Assembly (NCBI GenBank): GCA_004380135.1
Contig: QXCR01000127.1
Coordinates: 22,774-86,773, forward strand
DNA length: 64,000 nt
Origin: Stemphylium vesicarium
Taxonomy: Eukaryota > Ascomycota > Dothideomycetes > Pleosporales > Pleosporaceae
Direction: 5' to 3'
Positions 55,715 through 64,000 of the stretch are shown one piece after another (position 1 is the stretch's first letter; each line of letters begins with the position of its first letter). Both the position numbers and the translations under genes were made by a program. The notes below the pieces were generated by a model that made no database searches, was not told where the DNA came from, and saw only the letters and a program-made list of their open reading frames with translations.

Positions 55715-56743
55715 ATGCTTCATGCTGCATCCATCTCGCTGCTGGGTCTCTTACCCGGGGTCCTCAGTATCGCCCTTCTCCAGTCTTTCGACCCCGCACC
55801 AGGCAATTTCCCAGCGAAAGGAGACGGTGACTTCGCGGGCGGTATTTTCAGCATCTCCCTTACAGAACTCCCTCAATACACTGGTCCGGGTGGAACCGGC
55901 CCCGAAGCACCCAATGGCAATGGCTCAAAGACATGTGGTTCTGGACCTTATCCAGCACAGATGTTGACCGATCCAACGCTACCTCGTCACACCATCTTCG
56001 CGCCCAAGACTCCTCCATCCGGCAATCTTACTTTGCCATTCATCGCTTGGGGAAATGGTGCGTGTGGTCTGAACGCAGGCGAATATCAACGCTTTCTGGT
56101 GGAGATCGCTAGCTACGGTTACATTATCGCAGCTGATGGCACGCCCGACGGCTCAGGTTTTCAGCCTGGTGAACAAAGCAAAGTACAGGATATGCGAAAC
56201 TCTCTCGACTGGGCATTCGCAGGCCAGGCAAACAAGTACGGCAACGTGGATCTAACGAAAGTAACGACGGCGGGGCATAGTTGCGGTGGCTTAGAGGCCA
56301 TGTCTACGGCGTATCATGATGAGAGGGTCAAGAGAATCATGATGTTCAACATCGCCATCTTTCAGGATGATCGGAGGTATCTGTTGCAGGAGATCAAGGT
56401 ACCCGTGGCCTACTTCATCGGAGGGCCAAAGGATATGGGATATACGACTGTAAGCCTACGTTTCGTTCAGGCGTACCTACCGTTGCGTTCAATACTGACT
56501 TCAGGGTTCCCACAGTCAGAGAAAGACTACGCCCTACTGAATGAAGGCCTTCCGAAGCTACGGGCCAACCTCGACACTGGCCATGGTGGAACTTTTGTAG
56601 CTACCAACGGGGGCAAGCAAGGCAAGGTAGCTGTCGCGTACTTGGAATGGCAGTGGAGAGATAATGCGACTGCTGAGGCATACATACTGGATGGTGGTCT
56701 AGAGGGGGACAACTGGGTAAAGGAACATGCCAACTGGCCATGA
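55715..56743 (+). CDS. Secreted alpha/beta-hydrolase
   Basis: Two exons: 55715-56449 and 56516-56743, giving 320 residues. The signal peptide MLHAASISLLGLLPGVLSIA implies secretion. FIAWGNGACGLNAGEYQRFL gives the oxyanion-region glycines. TAGHSCGGLEA carries the nucleophile Ser189. FIGGPKDMGY corresponds to the acid-bearing strand and DTGHGGTF to the catalytic histidine. This is the dienelactone-/PET-hydrolase-like group of fungal secreted esterases of unknown natural substrate. The intron (GTAAGC, branch CTGAC, CCACAG) is 66 bases, a multiple of three and free of stops, so an unspliced form of 342 residues is also open. Splicing gives a better match to the family around YTTSEKDYALLNEGLPKL. 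Confidence 0.82.
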   Translation: MLHAASISLLGLLPGVLSIALLQSFDPAPGNFPAKGDGDFAGGIFSISLTELPQYTGPGGTGPEAPNGNGSKTCGSGPYPAQMLTDPTLPRHTIFAPKTPPSGNLTLPFIAWGNGACGLNAGEYQRFLVEIASYGYIIAADGTPDGSGFQPGEQSKVQDMRNSLDWAFAGQANKYGNVDLTKVTTAGHSCGGLEAMSTAYHDERVKRIMMFNIAIFQDDRRYLLQEIKVPVAYFIGGPKDMGYTTVSLRFVQAYLPLRSILTSGFPQSEKDYALLNEGLPKLRANLDTGHGGTFVATNGGKQGKVAVAYLEWQWRDNATAEAYILDGGLEGDNWVKEHANWP

Positions 56744-57793
56744 GTGTATGGCGGACCTCACCGGTTCAACGGATACTGCCTCGGGCTTTGGACTCCTAAC
56801 ACAGAGAAAACTAAATAGGTGCGTCAATAATTTTCGAGGTTTCGCCAGATACCGGTGAGCGATTTCGTCTTGGTGTGTGTGATTTTGGTGATGTGGTGCG
56901 ATGCCCCGCTGAAGGCTGTGAGCTGCAGGCTGAACGAACACGAGAACACTTGTCTCGGCAAGGCACATTTCGCTGCACGCCAGCAGACGCACGAGAACAG
57001 GAATAGACACATGACATGCGCAAATTTCGAGATGAAGCAGGAAGATTCGAAGACGAAATACGCCGGTATACGGTATACTTGGCAGCCCTTGCATAATATA
57101 ACGCGGCCCACAGTCATCGTCATCGTACTGGCAACCCAGCAACGCAGCCCGCCAACAACCAGGAACGCCCTTCTCGTTCCCCCAAAAACCGCCCCAAGTC
57201 CCTCGCTACCCGTCCAGTTTCCCCTCTATTAATAACCCATCTGTGGCGCTACCAAGACCCGTTGCCGGGTTAGACACAAACCCTGCAGCTGGTAACCGAA
57301 GGCGGGCGTCGCGCGGCGGGGACGCGACTGGACTGGCAGACGCAACTTGTGGATCCACCAAGCTGAGGCTGAGACCTTGAATGTGTCTGAACAAATCTAA
57401 GCCCTTTCATTCACATCCCCGCTGCCCCCTCATTAAGACATACACAGAGAGAGAGGAAAGGAGAAGATACAAACAGTCTTTACATCCCACCAGCGTCTCA
57501 CTTCCCAGCAATCGACTTGGCCCAGATCGCGAAACCTTCTTTTGTTGCTGCTGCGCAAAAGGCCTTGCTTACAATAAACTCGGTACCACCGGACTTCCCG
57601 CGCGTGCGCAGCAACCGCCCCCGTATCCACGTATTCCGCTGCCGCAGGGCTGAGCAACTTGTTGTGTTTACAGTCGACGCTTTTGCGACTCTCGTTCTCC
57701 ACCACGCCGGCGACAACAGCCACAACAACAACAACAAGGACGACACAGATACCGAGCTTCAAAGAGCTGGAAAAACAGGAAAGATAAGACAAT
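56744..57793. other. Intergenic, 3' of hydrolase and promoter of MARVEL gene
   Basis: 1.05 kb without a supported gene; open frames here lack domains. The portion after about 57370 is pyrimidine-rich and contains the likely leader of the MARVEL gene. Confidence 0.4.
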
Positions 57794-58962
57794 ATGCGGA
57801 TACCACAGTCGTATATCCAGAAATGCAAGGTGGTGGCGCATTGTTTCCAGGCCGTCTTCGTCTTCGTGGCGGCCTGCTTGACGATTGCTGTTATGACCAA
57901 GGATGGAGATATCGGAGGACCGACTAAGTACTTCTTCGCCATGGTAAGTCGCACTCCACCGCTGGCAGGCTCTGAGGGGTCATTGGGGCTGCGGCCTACA
58001 GCCTGATAGTGTCGCTGAGAACAAAGCTGACAATGCTCATGTAGTGCTTCCTTTCCATACCAGCCATCATCTACCTCACAATGGTACCCATGTGGTCGCG
58101 CGCCCAACGATTTGCCTCTGCCTACGCTTTCCTCGCCGTCGACGTCCTATACACGATTCTCTGGTTCGCGGCCTTTATCGCGGTGGCTATATGGAATTCC
58201 AAGGGTATCAAGGAAGGAGCAAAGAAGGAAAAGATCGCAGACGACGAGCGAAACTGCACTACCTTCTTATACGGCGACGAGGCCAAATGCAACGTCAGCA
58301 AAGCAGCCGTCGGTGTAGGCGTCATGGTTTTGTAAGTACCCAGTCATCCACGTGCAGACCCATGCTCTGAGAGCTCGTGCGAGTCACACGATACTAGGAA
58401 CGTCTGCTAACCCCGACCTTCCAGCATTTTCTTCGCCATCACCGCCGGAATATCCGGCTACTACATGCACAAGTTCCTCCGCGAGGGCGTAATGCCCTAC
58501 CAATCCTCCTCGGAGAACCCACACTACGCCAGCGGCGACTCGGCCTACAACAACCCCAAAGACACAACCTGGTCCACAGAAATCGAAACCGCACACGGCC
58601 GCGACTCGTCGGATTCGCTCGACCGGCACACGGAACATGGCGGAAACCAGCAGGAAGACGAGTACGCGCTGCTACACTCTACGGAAACAGATGAGGGCAG
58701 ACACCCAGGCCGGCCGCTGAGCTGGGGCGAGGATAGAAATGGTGTGTATGGCGGTGGCAGGAGTGCGCCGCCTTATGCGGATTACAGCAGTAGAGATGAT
58801 AGGGGGAGCATCGCTGCTGGTGTCGACGCGCTGAGTCCCGGTGGCTACGACGATTACAGGAGAGAAGCTGGGATGGGCATCGGTCCGCTTGGTGGCATAG
58901 ACAGAGCGCCTAGTCACAGCGGGAGTGGGTACAGCTTTGGTGGTGGACCCGAAAGGTTATAA
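57794..58962 (+). CDS. MARVEL-domain four-helix membrane protein
   Basis: Three exons: 57794-57943, 58045-58331 and 58425-58962, giving 324 residues. Four hydrophobic helices form the MARVEL module: VAHCFQAVFVFVAACLTIAV (about 13-33), CFLSIPAIIYLTMVPMW (51-67), YAFLAVDVLYTILWFAAFI (about 76-95) and AVGVGVMVLIFFAITAGISG (about 137-156). A Cys pair (ERNCTTFLYGDEAKC) lies in the loop before helix 4, as is usual. The tail of about 165 residues is hydrophilic, Ser/Gly/Tyr-rich and cytosolic (YNNPKDTTWSTEIETA, YALLHSTE). MARVEL proteins organise plasma-membrane or eisosome domains and vesicle traffic in fungi. Introns are GTAAGT...TGTAG and GTAAGT...TTCCAG. The start ATG follows an A-rich leader. 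Confidence 0.88.
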
Positions 58963-59487
58963 ACCTCGATGATCTGAATGTTATGGGTACATGAGGGTTT
59001 GGAGGGGCGGCTGTTCTGTTGTATATGAGCGCTTTGGCTTTCTTTGGCTTTCTTTGGCTTTCTTTGGCTTTGACTCTTTGCGGCATTGCTGCGCTGCATA
59101 TAAGTTTGCATTGGAGCATTTGCATGGGTGCATGGGAGTTTTGTGTTTGCGCTGCTTGGTTTAATGTTTTTTCGTCGTGCGGTTTAGCGATGTCGGTTTT
59201 GAATATGAATACTCATCTCTTGTGCGAATTGGATCATCACCGGTGTCTTCTCGTTGTGCTGGTAACAAGATCAGGCATTCTGTGAATAACTGCCGGCTGG
59301 GTGACGTAGGGTCGCTACTTCCTTCACCGGTGCTGGGAGGCTTAGCACCTTGGCGCAGGCCCCTCGCCATGAGAGGAACATGAACACCCCGCTTTTGGCT
59401 GAATTCAGCATATTCGGTTCGCCACTTTACAGTTCCCCTCTCTTGCGCATCGTCTTGTATTTGGCTCTTCGGAGTCCTATCCCCATC
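58963..59487. other. Intergenic between MARVEL and HET loci
   Basis: 525 bases holding the MARVEL 3' end, the CTTTGGCTTT repeat and the presumed HET promoter. In the HET frame the sequence is open leftward beyond 59380, so a longer N-terminus is possible. Confidence 0.4.
59031..59073. repeat. Ten-base tandem repeat (CTTTGGCTTT)
   Basis: About four perfect copies of the decamer in the 3' region of the MARVEL gene. Likely polymorphic. Confidence 0.85.
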
Positions 59488-60777
59488 ATGGATGCATCGG
59501 TATGCGCTGAGAATACACTAAGCGGCATTCCCAGCGCTTCCAAACCCTCGAATCCTCCATATCAGCCTCTTGGTGACACGTCGCGGAATATTCGACTTAT
59601 CAGGCTGCGTTCTGGTCCAAGGCAGCAACCACAATGCGACATGAGTGTATTCGAGCTCGCGGACGCACCACCCTTTAATGCTCCATCCTACACTTGGGGG
59701 CCGATCTTGCCAACATACGATATACCCGTCAATGATGGTACGCTTCCTGTCAGAAAAGGTCTTTGTCGGTTCCTCCAAGCATTCGAGGGCGACGAATACC
59801 TATGGATCGACCAGCTGTGCATTGATCAGTCCAATGTAATTGAAAGAAATCACCAAGTTGGGCTAATGTCTTCCATTTATTCACAATGCCAGTCCGTCAT
59901 AGTTTGGCTCGGGAGATTGCAAATGCGACCAAGGGCGCTAATCATCTTCAACGAGACGCATGACGTGGATGCGCTAGCTATCCTTCTCCAACACGAATAT
60001 TTTATGCGGATCTGGATTGTACAAGAAGTCCTGCTGGCTCAAACGGTAAACGTTCTGTATAGGCATAAAGAAGGCAACGTCTGAATTTTGTGGCGAGACA
60101 TGTGTGTGGTTGTTGGGCACTCCCTTACAGTCCTCCAGTTGCTCAACATGCCTTCTAGGGCGCTGAACTTAGTAAGGTTTCACGCCTCTTCGTCAGAGTG
60201 GAGCCTCACGGACGCAGTAGTATTGTTTAATGGCGGATACTGTCAAGATGTACGCGATAAAGTGTATGGCTTGATGGGAATCGTCCAACAGCGAGAAAGC
60301 ATTTCTGTAGATTATCGGAAATCTGCCCAAGAAGTGCTGGTTGAAGTTGCGGCATGCTTCCTCAGAGAATATAACCGCATATTTGGCACCGCGGGCCTGA
60401 AAGAAACTCGGGATGAGCGGCTGAAACGGTATAAGATCACAGTCAAAACTCTGAACGAGATAATGAGAATCAATGATGAGGAGAGAAAAGGCCTTGGAAA
60501 ACTTTTCTATTGTGTATGGCCTTCTGGGAATGCTTCAGAGCCATTCATAGCGACAATACCTCGAATAGGTTTCACCCCTGCAGTCTTCTCTCATGAAACG
60601 CGACCTAAAAGTAAACGCGAGCCGGTGTCATACGCACGCCGTTTGAAAAGGCAGAGAGGATATTGGTGGTATGAATTCCAAGGTGTGAAAAACAAATTCT
60701 ATTATCCGCCTTTTGGGAGTACTGTCAGAGCCGTAGGGTATGTCTACTTTTCCCGTATGTCTAAAGATAGGATATGA
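59488..60777 (+). pseudogene. HET-domain (heterokaryon incompatibility) protein with one in-frame stop
   Basis: From ATG 59488 (MDASVCAEN) the frame has all HET signatures: IRLIRLRSGPR, FNAPSYTWG (about 67-71), YLWIDQLCIDQ (about 105-115), SSIYSQCQSVIVWLG and YFMRIWIVQEVLLA. At codon 199 (60082-60084) a TGA interrupts the segment KEGNV-stop-ILWRDM. The same frame then stays open for 230 codons (WSLTDAVVLFNGGYCQDVRD, KVYGLMGI, ISVDYRKSAQEVLVEVAACF), typical of the second half of HET proteins. In relatives this position is often Trp, so a TGG-to-TGA change is likely. A truncated HET domain or a null allele is expected. HET proteins trigger cell death when incompatible strains fuse. No intron removes the stop cleanly. 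Otherwise undamaged, so the lesion is young. Confidence 0.75.
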
Positions 60778-61781
60778 GCAAGGGGCTCCAAAAGATCGCC
60801 AGGAACCATATAATATAGGATGGACGACACTTGAGCTCAGTAAGTACCGTATAGAGTAAATCACTGGTTGGATACTCCTGCAGTTCCCCGAGACCCAAAC
60901 TGATGCGGATCAACCACAATCCAAGCCCATCACGTGGCAGGCCAAAAGTCAAAAAGCAACAAGCTTCCAGGCCCATCCAATAGAGGCATCACCCATAAAA
61001 CACCCTCGCAAACCTTATTTGCGCTGAACGAACGGTGATCATGAAAGCCTGTACCAACTTTTACCAATCTCAAGGGAGCTGTGTAAGAGCCAGATCACCA
61101 CTCACGCCATCGCATCGCCGGACCTCGAAGAAGGAGTAGCGAAGTCACATGAAGGCACTAATCTGCGCGTCTCTTTCCATCTGCAAAGGATGTGGTAGTG
61201 AGAGCGTGTCACTGCGTTCACCCACGCTTCGTTTCAATACGGGAGCGAACTGCCATACCACTCAGTTCGCTTCAAAATCGCCTAGGCGTGAGTATGAAAA
61301 GAGCGAGTAACTTGCAGATGGCCCTTTTTGGGGGCAGTTGTTCTAGTCTGGGATCATGAGAAGCAGCGCATAGGAAAGGGGGCGTAGCTTTTGTTAGGGG
61401 AGGTGATCCGAAGACGTTGATGTTATGGGACTGCTGGACATTTTTGAGCTGAAAAGGAGGGAAGTATGAGGGGTTAATACATGTGTGGAAAAACTTGAAG
61501 ACGTAGAACCATGGGTCGCAGTGGTCGTCAGAGTCTGGTAAACTAAGTGGAGTGAACCAATGAACTTGGAAAAGAAGGACGAAAAATTGTCTCCAACTGA
61601 GAGATGATATAGAGACTAGGAGCCGACGAATCTCAAAACCCCTCCACGCCAAACGCCCTGCAATGCCCGTGTCCTCAGCGCTGGTATCTCGACGCAACAA
61701 AGGCTAATTCCTGTCCCACACGCGACGGCTCTTTGTAGCCCAGCAAGATGATTGCACCTGAGAATCTCCCTATATGCCAGT
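60778..61781. other. 1-kb intergenic region
   Basis: No gene supported. It lies 3' to both the HET locus and SEC72. Confidence 0.4.
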
Positions 61782-62390
61782 CTAAATACCACCGGCCTGT
61801 CTCTTCTCAATCTCAGCTTTCAGGTTAACGAGATCCTGCTCCGTGGCTTCAAACTCCAGACCCTGCTTAACCCATTGCTCTGCCTCATCCAGCCTGCCCA
61901 TCTCCAGTAGACACTTTCCGCGTCTCCACCAGCCCTTTGCATTGCCAACCTTCTTCATCTCGACCGCAGCCTCAGCGTCCACCGCGCCTTCAGCCCAATT
62001 CTGTTGCGCCATGTTCGCCTGTGCGCGGTTGCTCAGCAGCCCGGAGACCTCCTCCCTGACCAGGCCTGAAGGTTCCCATGCAGGGCGTGCCAACGCCATG
62101 TCGATTGCGAGAGTGTACATCTTGACAGCTGCGCCGTGGTTGCCTTTCCGAAACTCTGCGTTGCCCGATTCGCGCAGCTTGCCGATTTGAGCAGAGCGCT
62201 TGGGGTTTACGGGGACCGGTGGTGGAGGTGTGCCGGTGGGTGTTTCTACGTTGAGGAGGTTTCTGTGCAGTGTGTTTAGGGCGTTGAGCTCGTTCTCGAG
62301 GGCGCTGCTGGTGCTTTGGGATGCTGTGATGTTTTGGGTAGCGGGGTCCATTTCGAGGGGTAGCAGCGTAAAGGTATCGGGTGACTCCAT
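61782..62390 (-). CDS. SEC72: ER protein-translocation subunit Sec72
   Basis: Single exon, 202 residues. Sec72 is the cytosolic TPR subunit of the Sec62/63 complex that supports post-translational import into the ER. MESPDTFTLLPLEMDPAT and NTLHRNLL form the N-terminal part that docks on Sec71/Sec63. PPPPVPVNPKRSAQIGKL leads into three TPR helix pairs (about 70-190: RESGNAEFRKGNHGAAVKMY, LLSNRAQANMAQQNWAEGAV, GWWRRGKCLLEMGRLDEAEQ). The TPR domain binds the C-termini of Hsp70 chaperones. I chose ATG 62390 because family members begin here. The frame is open further upstream (to 62672), but that stretch is low-complexity and not conserved. Confidence 0.88.
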   Translation of the reverse strand: MESPDTFTLLPLEMDPATQNITASQSTSSALENELNALNTLHRNLLNVETPTGTPPPPVPVNPKRSAQIGKLRESGNAEFRKGNHGAAVKMYTLAIDMALARPAWEPSGLVREEVSGLLSNRAQANMAQQNWAEGAVDAEAAVEMKKVGNAKGWWRRGKCLLEMGRLDEAEQWVKQGLEFEATEQDLVNLKAEIEKRQAGGI

Positions 62391-63484
62391 GGTGAGCGAT
62401 AGTATTTGATTGCGCAATATGAGAGAGAGTGAGGACGGCTGGCTCGATTGAGGGAGTATGTGTGGGTTTGGAGTTGCGCAAGTGGTGGATTGTGGAGTTC
62501 CAGGCGATGAGGACAGTTTGGCTCGGGCGGACAATTCCTTTATCGATAAGGGAAACGCGCTAACACGTGTCTTGACCTGCGTCTCGTCTTGTGGCTGAAC
62601 GAACCAACGTCTCACTTCACATATTTCATCATCTTCATCGGCAATGCTGTTCTCGCTGCGTGTTGACGCCAAATAATAGAGCTAAAGAGCTGGGGAACCA
62701 CCATACTGAGCTACCAGGAACTCTCAACACTGCGACGCGCGACTTGACTAATAGAAGGCGCTCACCTATGATGCAGGTTCCGGTATCAATTGGGACGAGC
62801 ACTGATCAGAGTTATATTGTGGACTTGAATGCTCACGGCTGATCAATCTCGATAAGGCCCTAATGATAATAAGCTTGAGCAGCCGCTGTGGGCTTGAGGT
62901 GGAAGAAGAGGAAAAGAGACGCAAGAGGTCAGGCGGACATTCAAGTGTGAATATGTGTGAGTATTGGTTGGTAAGAATCCCATTCTCTGTTTACTTTTCC
63001 TTCACATCGTTTCTCATTGGGACCTGCCCCTTCTGTTTTCGGCGGCCTCGATGCATGAATCTGTTGTTGGCTGGTCGTATCCCTTTCAAAGCGCCTGCGA
63101 GAAATCTTCTCTCTATGGATAGGTTTTTGCGTATGGCTGCGTGGTTGCACTACTCGGGTTTGTGGCTACGCCACCCCAAAGTGTGCCTCACGACCATCTG
63201 CATTCTTTAGCCTCGTTCGAGCACCTTCTTTCCTTTAGAACATCCAGACAAACAACCACCAGCCTTGAACCTCAAAGGCTCATTGCACAGATTGTACAGT
63301 ATTCCACGGTCGTCTACTTTTGTCTAGGTAGTTGTCCCTCACTTTTTAGCGGCTGCTGCAAACACGTGATCACGCGCGCCTTCCACCATACATGTGAGAG
63401 ACCTCACCCCGCGTACCCCACCAACTTTTCCCCTCTACCACATCGTGAGTCTCCTTGGTGCGCAATCGCATCGAACCGCACAAG
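62391..63484. other. Intergenic between divergent SEC72 and a gene at the right edge
   Basis: 1.1 kb holding two promoters. The last 180 bases are pyrimidine-rich, as expected before a fungal start codon. No other gene is seen. Confidence 0.4.
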
Positions 63485-63705
63485 ATGGCGAGGTACACGG
63501 TCAATGTCGCCGCCGGAAGTCGTAGGGCAAGCCTGCTCGTCGTACTCTCACCGTCTCAGCCTTGCTCAACCTTAGCCGAGAGCGTCAGATCTCGCCTACC
63601 GACTCTTACTAACAAGTTGGGCCCAATCGATGCGAGCGACCTTCAGATCACGTTGCATCTCAACACAGAAGATGGGCCCATGTTCGATCTCGCGAACCTA
63701 CTAAC
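63485..63705 (+). CDS. First exon of an uncharacterised protein, 3' part missing or displaced
   Basis: ATG at 63485 opens MARYTVNVAAGSRRASLLVV, then ESVRSRLPTL and DASDLQITLHLNTEDGPMFDLANLLT. The composition looks genuinely coding, with a possible ubiquitin-like fold, but the family is not recognised. A GTATGT donor follows at 63706. The unspliced frame ends at 63760 after a repeat-derived tail (ESPTQASRPPHQL). The downstream exon, if any, lies beyond the transposon that begins about here, so the gene may be interrupted. Confidence 0.45.
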
Positions 63706-63712
63706 GTATGTG

Positions 63713-63746
63713 GCAAGCGAGTCGCCCACGCAAGCGAGTCGCCCAC
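63713..63746. repeat. Two tandem copies of a 17-base unit
   Basis: GCAAGCGAGTCGCCCAC occurs twice back to back. It lies at the presumed transposon end and may be a transposase-binding subterminal repeat. Confidence 0.8.
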
Positions 63747-63823
63747 CCCACCAACTTTGATCACCTTTGAAGCGTGCAACTCAACCACCTTTTGAGATAA
63801 TATATAGATATTAACAGAGTAGA

Positions 63824-64000
63824 TTAAGCAGTACCTAGAGTATCCTTTTGGCACGTACGTGAGTTATGCCCAGTCTCTCTGCACCTTGTGCAGCGCGCAA
63901 GAGCCTGGCGGCTAAGGCCTGATCGCTCTCCACCTTGACGCTGTTCACGCTCTATCTGCTGGTCAGCCTCCTTTTGAGCGAGTATATCCTCTCCAGCTCC
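63824..64000 (-). CDS. Transposase C-terminus with zinc knuckle (partial)
   Basis: 58 codons are visible, running in from beyond the window: GAGEDILAQKEADQQIEREQ, then LSRQALARCTRCRETGHNSR and a TC ending before a TAA at 63824-63826. The pattern C-x2-C-x4-H-x4-C is the CCHC zinc knuckle that ends many Pleosporales Fot1/pogo-type DDE transposases, preceded by the usual Gln/Glu-rich helix. No stop or frameshift occurs in the visible part, so the element may be young. The catalytic DDE core is out of view. Confidence 0.7.
   Translation of the reverse strand, partial: GAGEDILAQKEADQQIEREQRQGGERSGLSRQALARCTRCRETGHNSRTCQKDTLGTA

Larger units (their letters stand above)
63707..64000 (-). mobile_element. 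End of a DDE (Fot1/pogo-like) DNA transposon, cut by window edge
   Basis: The right edge contains the 3' end of a transposase gene on the minus strand. Outside its stop codon lie about 75 bases of AT-rich sequence and then a 17-base direct repeat (63713-63746). This is the arrangement of subterminal repeats in fungal Tc1/mariner-superfamily elements. The outer limit near the TA at 63707-63708 is a guess, since the other terminal repeat is outside the window. Confidence 0.5.

Noticed and set aside
1..64000. CRISPR arrays, operons, bacterial-type promoters or ribosome binding sites
   Set aside because: None seen. Spliceosomal introns and nuclear tRNA features show eukaryotic nuclear DNA.

Overview
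This window looks like nuclear DNA of a filamentous ascomycete, most probably a Pleosporales fungus (Dothideomycetes). The protein-coding genes carry short introns of about 45-120 bases with GTAAGT/GTATGT-type donors, CTAAC or CTGAC branch sites and YAG acceptors. Eukaryotic tRNA genes are present, and one of them is split by an intron. The gene set is typical of fungi: a single SNF2-type remodeller, ATG101, a CE15 esterase, a PTH11/rhodopsin-type membrane protein, HET and fungal Zn2Cys6 genes, and a transposase tail. The genus is not proven by anything seen here.

Layout. 1-4 kb is sparse and holds one broken F-box-like gene. 4-13.5 kb is a housekeeping block: FAF1 (40S assembly) and HIS6 (histidine synthesis) are divergent over a 213-base promoter, then come the SNF2/STH1-type ATPase and a secreted glucuronoyl methylesterase. 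15.5-27.6 kb holds a methyltransferase whose last intron joins it in frame to a GFA domain, a coiled-coil protein, a degenerate repeat region, tRNA-Gly, a T5orf172/GIY-YIG-like protein, ATG101 and ORC2. 28-32.5 kb is accessory-looking: tRNA-Ile, a His-Cys zinc-loop protein and two decayed coding stretches. 32.5-37.8 kb has an M24 metallopeptidase, a PIAS-type SUMO ligase and a small 60S-assembly protein, the last two divergent. 38-52.4 kb mixes intact genes (NmrA-like, glycine-zipper protein, FAD oxidase, rhodopsin-like, GST; tRNA-Ala) with three decayed ones (a Zn2Cys6 regulator, a NACHT-associated N-terminal/ubiquitin-like gene, a small relic). 55-62.4 kb has a secreted alpha/beta hydrolase, a MARVEL protein, a HET gene broken by one stop, and SEC72. 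The right edge enters a DDE transposase.

The housekeeping genes are intact and the accessory ones are repeatedly broken, mostly by stops that single C-to-T or G-to-A transitions could create. This contrast argues against general sequencing error and for real gene decay (relaxed selection, possibly old repeat-induced point mutation). No multi-gene biosynthetic or defence system is evident. The most novel single object is the methyltransferase-GFA fusion.
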